Source: Prevotella sp.
Lineage (GTDB): Bacteria; Bacteroidota; Bacteroidia; Bacteroidales; Bacteroidaceae
Length of the DNA: 17,727 bases
Direction: 5' to 3'
NCBI GenBank assembly: GCA_021204605.1
Contig: JAJPZD010000162.1
Location: forward strand, 1 to 17,727
The notes beneath the pieces were generated by a model. That model worked only from the letters and a program-made list of their open reading frames with translations, was not told the origin of the DNA and did not search any database. The position numbers and the translations under genes were made by a program. Positions 14,688 to 17,727 of the stretch are shown here, piece after piece. The stretch's first letter is position 1. Each line of letters opens with the position of its first letter.

Positions 14688-15026
14688 TTATAGTTCTAAA
14701 TCCGCAATCATTCTCTTAACGGCAGATATGTCCACGGTAGAATAATCTGCTTTGTCGTAAACGTCCACTAAGTAAACTCTCCCATCAATGTCAGAAGTGC
14801 AAATCGTATATGTTATAACACGTGCTCCTCCCGATTTCCCACGTCTTTTGGAGGTAATAACAAGGCGTATTTTACGAATGTCGGGAGTAATTTCTGTTCC
14901 TTGCATTGGATTCTCACTTAAAGAGTCAATAAACCGTTCAAGATCTTCTTTAAAGGAATGATACCTCTTTTTCAAGGCTTTAGCCTCACGCTCAAAATGA
15001 GGAGTGGTTATAATATTAAAGTTCAT
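14688..15026 (-). CDS. RelE/ParE-family toxin of a type II toxin-antitoxin pair
   Basis: The 112-residue product shows the compact RelE/ParE fold pattern: MNFNIITTPHFEREAKALKK at the start, a helical pair (residues 12-40), then the basic strand segment KIRLVITSKRRGKSGGARVI (52-71) and the C-terminal strand RVYLVDVYDKADYSTV (83-98). Related toxins cleave ribosome-bound mRNA or, for ParE, act on gyrase; the basic GKSGGARVI segment is common in RelE/HigB-like members, so mRNA cleavage is the better guess. The gene overlaps the antitoxin gene by 11 bp, the usual antitoxin-first order, so both are translated from one message. It looks intact. It sits in an island of mobile debris, where it may stabilise the segment. 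Confidence 0.85.
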   Translation of the reverse strand: MNFNIITTPHFEREAKALKKRYHSFKEDLERFIDSLSENPMQGTEITPDIRKIRLVITSKRRGKSGGARVITYTICTSDIDGRVYLVDVYDKADYSTVDISAVKRMIADLEL

Positions 15027-15249
15027 TCAGAAAATCTTTTGCTTTCTTGGTGGGCAATTTTCCAGCCTCGATGAGTTTTACTTCTTCCATTCCCTCACTT
15101 ATCCTGCTGACGATTTTCTCCTCTGCTGTTACTGGTGTTAATTTAAAAGCTCCAAGCCGGGATGTTAAAAGAACTGATTCTCCTTGCAGTGCACGGAGAA
15201 GTGTTGCTGTTTGGTTTGTTCTGAATTTGCTTAAAGATATTACATGCAT
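15016..15249 (-). CDS. Phd/YefM-like antitoxin
   Basis: With the ATG at 15249 the product is 77 residues. MHVISLSKFRTNQTATLLRA followed by GESVLLTSRLGAFKLTPVT has the pattern of Phd/YefM antitoxins (M.VIs.seFR.n...ll..a..GE.vlLT..G..k.vPV), which bind operator DNA with the N-terminal part and wrap the toxin with the C-terminal helix (here about residues 45-77, ending KKAKDFLNEL). A longer version from GTG at 15273 is possible, but that codon touches the -7 promoter box (15273-15280), so a transcript starting downstream could not include it; the ATG is therefore preferred. It overlaps the toxin gene by 11 bp. Confidence 0.83.
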   Translation of the reverse strand: MHVISLSKFRTNQTATLLRALQGESVLLTSRLGAFKLTPVTAEEKIVSRISEGMEEVKLIEAGKLPTKKAKDFLNEL

Positions 15250-15272
15250 ACTGCTTAATATTTTTGTTGCCA

Positions 15273-15302
15273 CAAAAGTAGCAAATGATACTTAAACGGC
15301 AA
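15273..15302 (-). promoter_or_regulatory. Promoter of the toxin-antitoxin pair
   Basis: On the minus strand TTG (15300-15302), 19 bases and TACTTTTG (15273-15280) fit the Bacteroidetes consensus. The start of transcription would lie about 5 to 9 bases on, giving a short leader to the ATG at 15249 and ruling out the upstream GTG. Confidence 0.65.
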
Positions 15303-15423
15303 CCAAATTAATGTATTTTAACGTATGTGATATATTTATCACAATCATATTTATAGAGTCAAATAGCAAGTGCAACATTGCGATGAGTTTTTGAAATGTT
15401 GCGTTTCTGTGTTGAATGTACAC

Positions 15424-15609
15424 ATGTTTCTCAAGCCAAAAAATTGAAAGTAAAGGCACAGCGATTTCCTAAGTCGCGGATAATGTGTTGTGTACCCCGA
15501 TTACACCCTCCTTCCCGCACGCTACAACAGGGCGTAGGCTTGCATGTATTATAGACAGACGCATTGGCAAAAACAGGAATACACGCTCTCTAAAAACTTG
15601 CGAAACTTG
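15424..15609. repeat. MITE-like repeat, copy B (~186 bp, direct orientation to copy A)
   Basis: Starting near 15424, the first 85 or so bases align with 13561-13645: shared blocks include ATTTCCTAAGTCGCGGA and CCGATTACA. The right end AACTTGCGAAACTTG (15595-15609) matches the right end of copy A with one change and is the exact reverse complement of the left end of copy A. The middle parts differ. Copies A and B lie in the same orientation and enclose 1.66 kb with the nuclease fragment, IS fragment and toxin-antitoxin pair. Confidence 0.6.
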
Positions 15610-15638
15610 TTAAATTATTGCATCTCGCTGACCTGAAA

Positions 15639-15670
15639 TTTGGAGATTTCATTTTTTATCTATATCTTTG
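15639..15670 (+). promoter_or_regulatory. Promoter for the XRE (HigA-like) gene
   Basis: TTTG (15639-15642), 20 bases and TATCTTTG (15663-15670) match the Bacteroidetes consensus exactly. No gene starts soon after it; the leader to the XRE start codon at 15956 would be about 280 bases, long enough to have once held a toxin gene. Confidence 0.7.
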
Positions 15671-15718
15671 CAAAAACTTTTAGTGAAAAGTTTGCTTTTG
15701 ACACTGATTATGACATAA

Positions 15719-15905
15719 CACTGAATCAGTGAAATAATAAAAAATAAAATCATGAAACAGTGAAACACTTTTGCATTGACACTCAAACAACAATAATGTT
15801 GGCAAAATGACACAAAATTCACTAAAATACCGACATAATGGCTGCCTGACTACCAGAACAATAACAATCTGACTGTTTCAAAAAGTGAAACACTGAAACA
15901 CTGAA
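15719..15905 (+). promoter_or_regulatory. Cluster of TGAAACAC octamers and palindromes, possible repressor-binding region
   Basis: This leader holds a perfect palindrome CACTGA-A-TCAGTG (15719-15731), a tandem octamer TGAAACAG-TGAAACAC (15753-15768), an inverted repeat GTTTCA-AAAAG-TGAAAC (15875-15891), and a second tandem octamer TGAAACAC-TGAAACAC plus TGAA (15886-15905). The sites precede a DNA-binding XRE protein, so autoregulation is a fair guess. No frame of useful length was found in 15671-15955 on the + strand. Confidence 0.5.
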
Positions 15906-15955
15906 TAATAAATCATCATATCTTTCTGATTAGGTATAAATCAAAAAATGAATCT

Positions 15956-16261
15956 ATGAAATTTTATACCGAGGAAGAAATATTAGACAAGCATATCGGG
16001 AAGAAGGTATCACCAAAAAGGGAACAGTTTGAAGCTGATCTCAACTCGTTCTTGATAGGAGATGCAATCAGACAAGCTCGTCAATCGAAAAAATTGATCC
16101 AAGAGGAATTGGGAAAAATGATTGGTGTGCAAAAGGTACAAATCTCAAGAATAGAAAACGGGAAGAACCTCACCTTTTCAACAATTGCAAAAGTCTTCAG
16201 AGCAATGGATATACGTGCAAATCTTGAAATCGGAGATCTTGGGAAAGTCGCATTGTGGTAG
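15956..16261 (+). CDS. XRE-family HTH protein, HigA-like orphan antitoxin
   Basis: The 101-residue product has an N-terminal segment MKFYTEEEILDKHIGKKVSP followed by an XRE helix-turn-helix (about 36-88: AIRQARQSKKLIQEELGKM, then VQKVQISRIENGKNLTFSTI) and the ending NLEIGDLGKVALW. This is the form of Bacteroidales HigA-type antitoxins that normally follow a RelE/HigB toxin gene. Here the 350 bases upstream hold no toxin frame, only a promoter and repeated motifs, so the partner is missing and the protein may act as a lone transcriptional repressor or a protective antitoxin. The recognition helix region (about 58-68) is intact. The gene ends three bases before the convergent radA stop. Confidence 0.85.
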   Translation: MKFYTEEEILDKHIGKKVSPKREQFEADLNSFLIGDAIRQARQSKKLIQEELGKMIGVQKVQISRIENGKNLTFSTIAKVFRAMDIRANLEIGDLGKVALW

Positions 16262-16264
16262 GGG

Positions 16265-17656
16265 TTATCCGAACAAGGAGCGTAGGGCATCCTCGACTTT
16301 GCGGACAGGTATTAGTTCAATGTTGTATTTTTTGTGAGAGATACCCTGTAAGTTGCTTTTGGGGATTATGATGTGAGAGAAGCCGAGTTTCTCTGCCTCT
16401 GCGATACGTTGCTCAATGCGGCTGACGGGGCGCACCTCGCCGCTTAGACCTACCTCGCCGGCCATGCACCAGCCACTCTCGATAGCAGTATCCACGTTGC
16501 TTGAGAGGACCGCGGCGATGACGCTAAGGTCCATCGCCAGGTCGGTTACACGCAAGCCGCCGGCGATATTGATAAACACATCCTTCTGCATCAGTTTGAA
16601 GCCCACCCGCTTTTCAAGGACGGCGAGGAGCATATTCAGGCGACGCTGGTCAAAACCAGTGGCACTGCGCTGCGGCGTGCCGTAGGCAGCCGATGAGACG
16701 AGAGCCTGAGTCTCGACAAGGAACGGGCGTATTCCCTCGACAGCAGAGGAGATAGCCACGCCACTGAGACCGTCATGCTCCTGCGTGAGAAGCAGTTCTG
16801 AAGGGTTTTCCACCTGCCGTAGGCCATCCTGCCTCATTTCATAAATACCCAATTCTGATGTACTGCCGAAGCGGTTTTTTATGGAGCGGAGAATGCGGTA
16901 CATATAATGCTGGTCGCCCTCAAACTGAATCACCGTGTCAACGATATGCTCAAGGATTTTCGGACCGGCGAGAGTACCCTCCTTGTTGATATGCCCTATG
17001 AGGATGACCGGCACGCCACTCGACTTAGCGAAGCGGAGCAGAGCCGATGCGCACTCACGTACCTGCGTGACGCTGCCCGGCGAGCTGTCAACCGTCTCCG
17101 TGCTGATAGTCTGGATAGAATCAATCACGACAAGTTCAGGGGCCGTCTCCTTTATGTATTTGAAAATATTTTCGAGTGAAGTATCACAGAAGATAAGACA
17201 GTTGTCGCAGTCGGAGTAGCCGATACGCTCCGCCCGCATTTTCAGTTGGCGGGCACTCTCCTCACCGCTCACATAGAGGATTTTGAGTCCTGTCATTTTA
17301 AGGATAGTCTGCAAAGTGAGAGTACTCTTTCCAATGCCTGGCTCACCGCCGAGCAGTACGATAGACCCCTTTACAAGACCGCCGCCAAGTACACGGTTGA
17401 GTTCCGTGTCGTGCATATCGATGCGCGGCTCCTCCTTTACAGAGATGTCCCGGAGCGGCAAAGGACGGTTCTTGTCAGAGACAGCAGCCTTTCTCATCGA
17501 AGCCGCCGCCGAGACAGCCGCATTCTGTCCAGAGTCGGAAGATACACGAATTTCTTTGAACGTCTGCCACTTCCCACAGTTAGGGCATTTCCCCAACCAT
17601 TTTGGGGAGTCGTACCCACAGTTAGAACATACGTAAGCAATCTTGTCCTTTGCCAT
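16265..17656 (-). CDS. radA: DNA repair protein RadA (Sms)
   Basis: RadA is a RecA-related, DnaB-like branch-migration helicase active in recombination and repair. The 463-residue product has all family parts: the N-terminal zinc finger with C10, C13, C24 and C27 (YVCSNCG, KCPNCG), the Walker A motif GEPGIGKST (104-112), Walker B LVVIDS (175-180), the RadA-specific KNRFGST motif (260-266), and the C-terminal Lon-protease-like domain without protease activity (about 280-463, with FINIAGGLRV and LSGEVRPV). Length and start agree with the family; the ATG at 17656 puts the zinc finger at the usual distance. A promoter lies 28 to 58 bases upstream. Downstream it meets the XRE gene tail to tail with three bases between stops and no visible terminator, so the 3' ends of the two transcripts may overlap. 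Confidence 0.97.
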   Translation of the reverse strand: MAKDKIAYVCSNCGYDSPKWLGKCPNCGKWQTFKEIRVSSDSGQNAAVSAAASMRKAAVSDKNRPLPLRDISVKEEPRIDMHDTELNRVLGGGLVKGSIVLLGGEPGIGKSTLTLQTILKMTGLKILYVSGEESARQLKMRAERIGYSDCDNCLIFCDTSLENIFKYIKETAPELVVIDSIQTISTETVDSSPGSVTQVRECASALLRFAKSSGVPVILIGHINKEGTLAGPKILEHIVDTVIQFEGDQHYMYRILRSIKNRFGSTSELGIYEMRQDGLRQVENPSELLLTQEHDGLSGVAISSAVEGIRPFLVETQALVSSAAYGTPQRSATGFDQRRLNMLLAVLEKRVGFKLMQKDVFINIAGGLRVTDLAMDLSVIAAVLSSNVDTAIESGWCMAGEVGLSGEVRPVSRIEQRIAEAEKLGFSHIIIPKSNLQGISHKKYNIELIPVRKVEDALRSLFG

Positions 17657-17683
17657 AATCTATAGATATAGAAAACAGAGATA

Positions 17684-17714
17684 CAAAATTAGGGATTATT
17701 TCTTGAGCAACAAA
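17684..17714 (-). promoter_or_regulatory. Promoter for radA
   Basis: On the minus strand TTTG (17711-17714), 19 bases and TAATTTTG (17684-17691) match the Bacteroidetes consensus exactly, with the start codon 28 bases beyond the -7 box. Confidence 0.8.
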
Positions 17715-17727
17715 ATAAATCACTACC

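Noticed and set aside
15249..15273. GTG start at 15273 for the antitoxin, giving an 85-residue protein
   Set aside because: The codon overlaps the -7 promoter box and the extra residues (MATKILSS) add nothing to the Phd-like domain, which starts at the ATG at 15249.

Overview
The window looks like chromosomal DNA of a Bacteroidales bacterium, most likely Prevotella or a close relative. Three things point there: promoters of the Bacteroidetes type (TTTG, 19-20 bases, TAnnTTTG) in front of several genes, a cluster of BspA-like leucine-rich-repeat genes, and protein sequences (IF3 with a long charged tail, type II pantothenate kinase, RelE/Phd and HigA-like modules) of the kind found in that order. 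The genus is inference.

Layout. 1-131: last 42 codons of a DNA methyltransferase cut by the window edge. 433-1122: radC. 1250-6770: an accessory block on the + strand with three BspA-like LRR genes (490, 829 and 263 residues) and one NADAR-like (YbiA/DUF1768-type) gene between the second and third. 7118-11580: a minus-strand run read coaW, then a DASS/SLC13-type transporter, then nadB, with a clear promoter in front of coaW. 11748-13095: minus-strand infC-rpmI-rplT translation operon with its own promoter and a strong terminator. 13276-15609: a junkyard of mobile and defence debris: an hsdS 3' fragment, two copies of a roughly 190-200 bp MITE-like repeat, a fragment of a phage/ICE polyvalent protein with a PBECR-like nuclease domain, an IS4-type transposase 3' fragment, and an intact Phd/RelE toxin-antitoxin pair. 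15639-16261: a promoter, a long leader full of TGAAACAC octamers and palindromes, and a HigA-like XRE gene with no partner toxin. 16265-17656: radA, convergent with the XRE gene, with its promoter at the right edge.

How the parts work together. The housekeeping genes (radC, nadB, coaW, infC-rpmI-rplT, radA) form the backbone. The LRR block and the 13.2-15.9 kb segment are the variable parts. The LRR genes appear to have grown by duplication: two share a 60-bp start region, one holds a 354-bp-period internal duplication, and one carries three copies of the same capping module. None has a recognisable signal peptide, unlike classical surface BspA. The 13.2-15.9 kb segment records at least four losses or insertions and is best read as an insertion hotspot between infC and radA. 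I did not find a complete new multi-gene system. The best candidates for follow-up are the leaderless LRR/NADAR cluster, the repeat-bounded debris island, and the octamer-rich leader of the orphan XRE gene.
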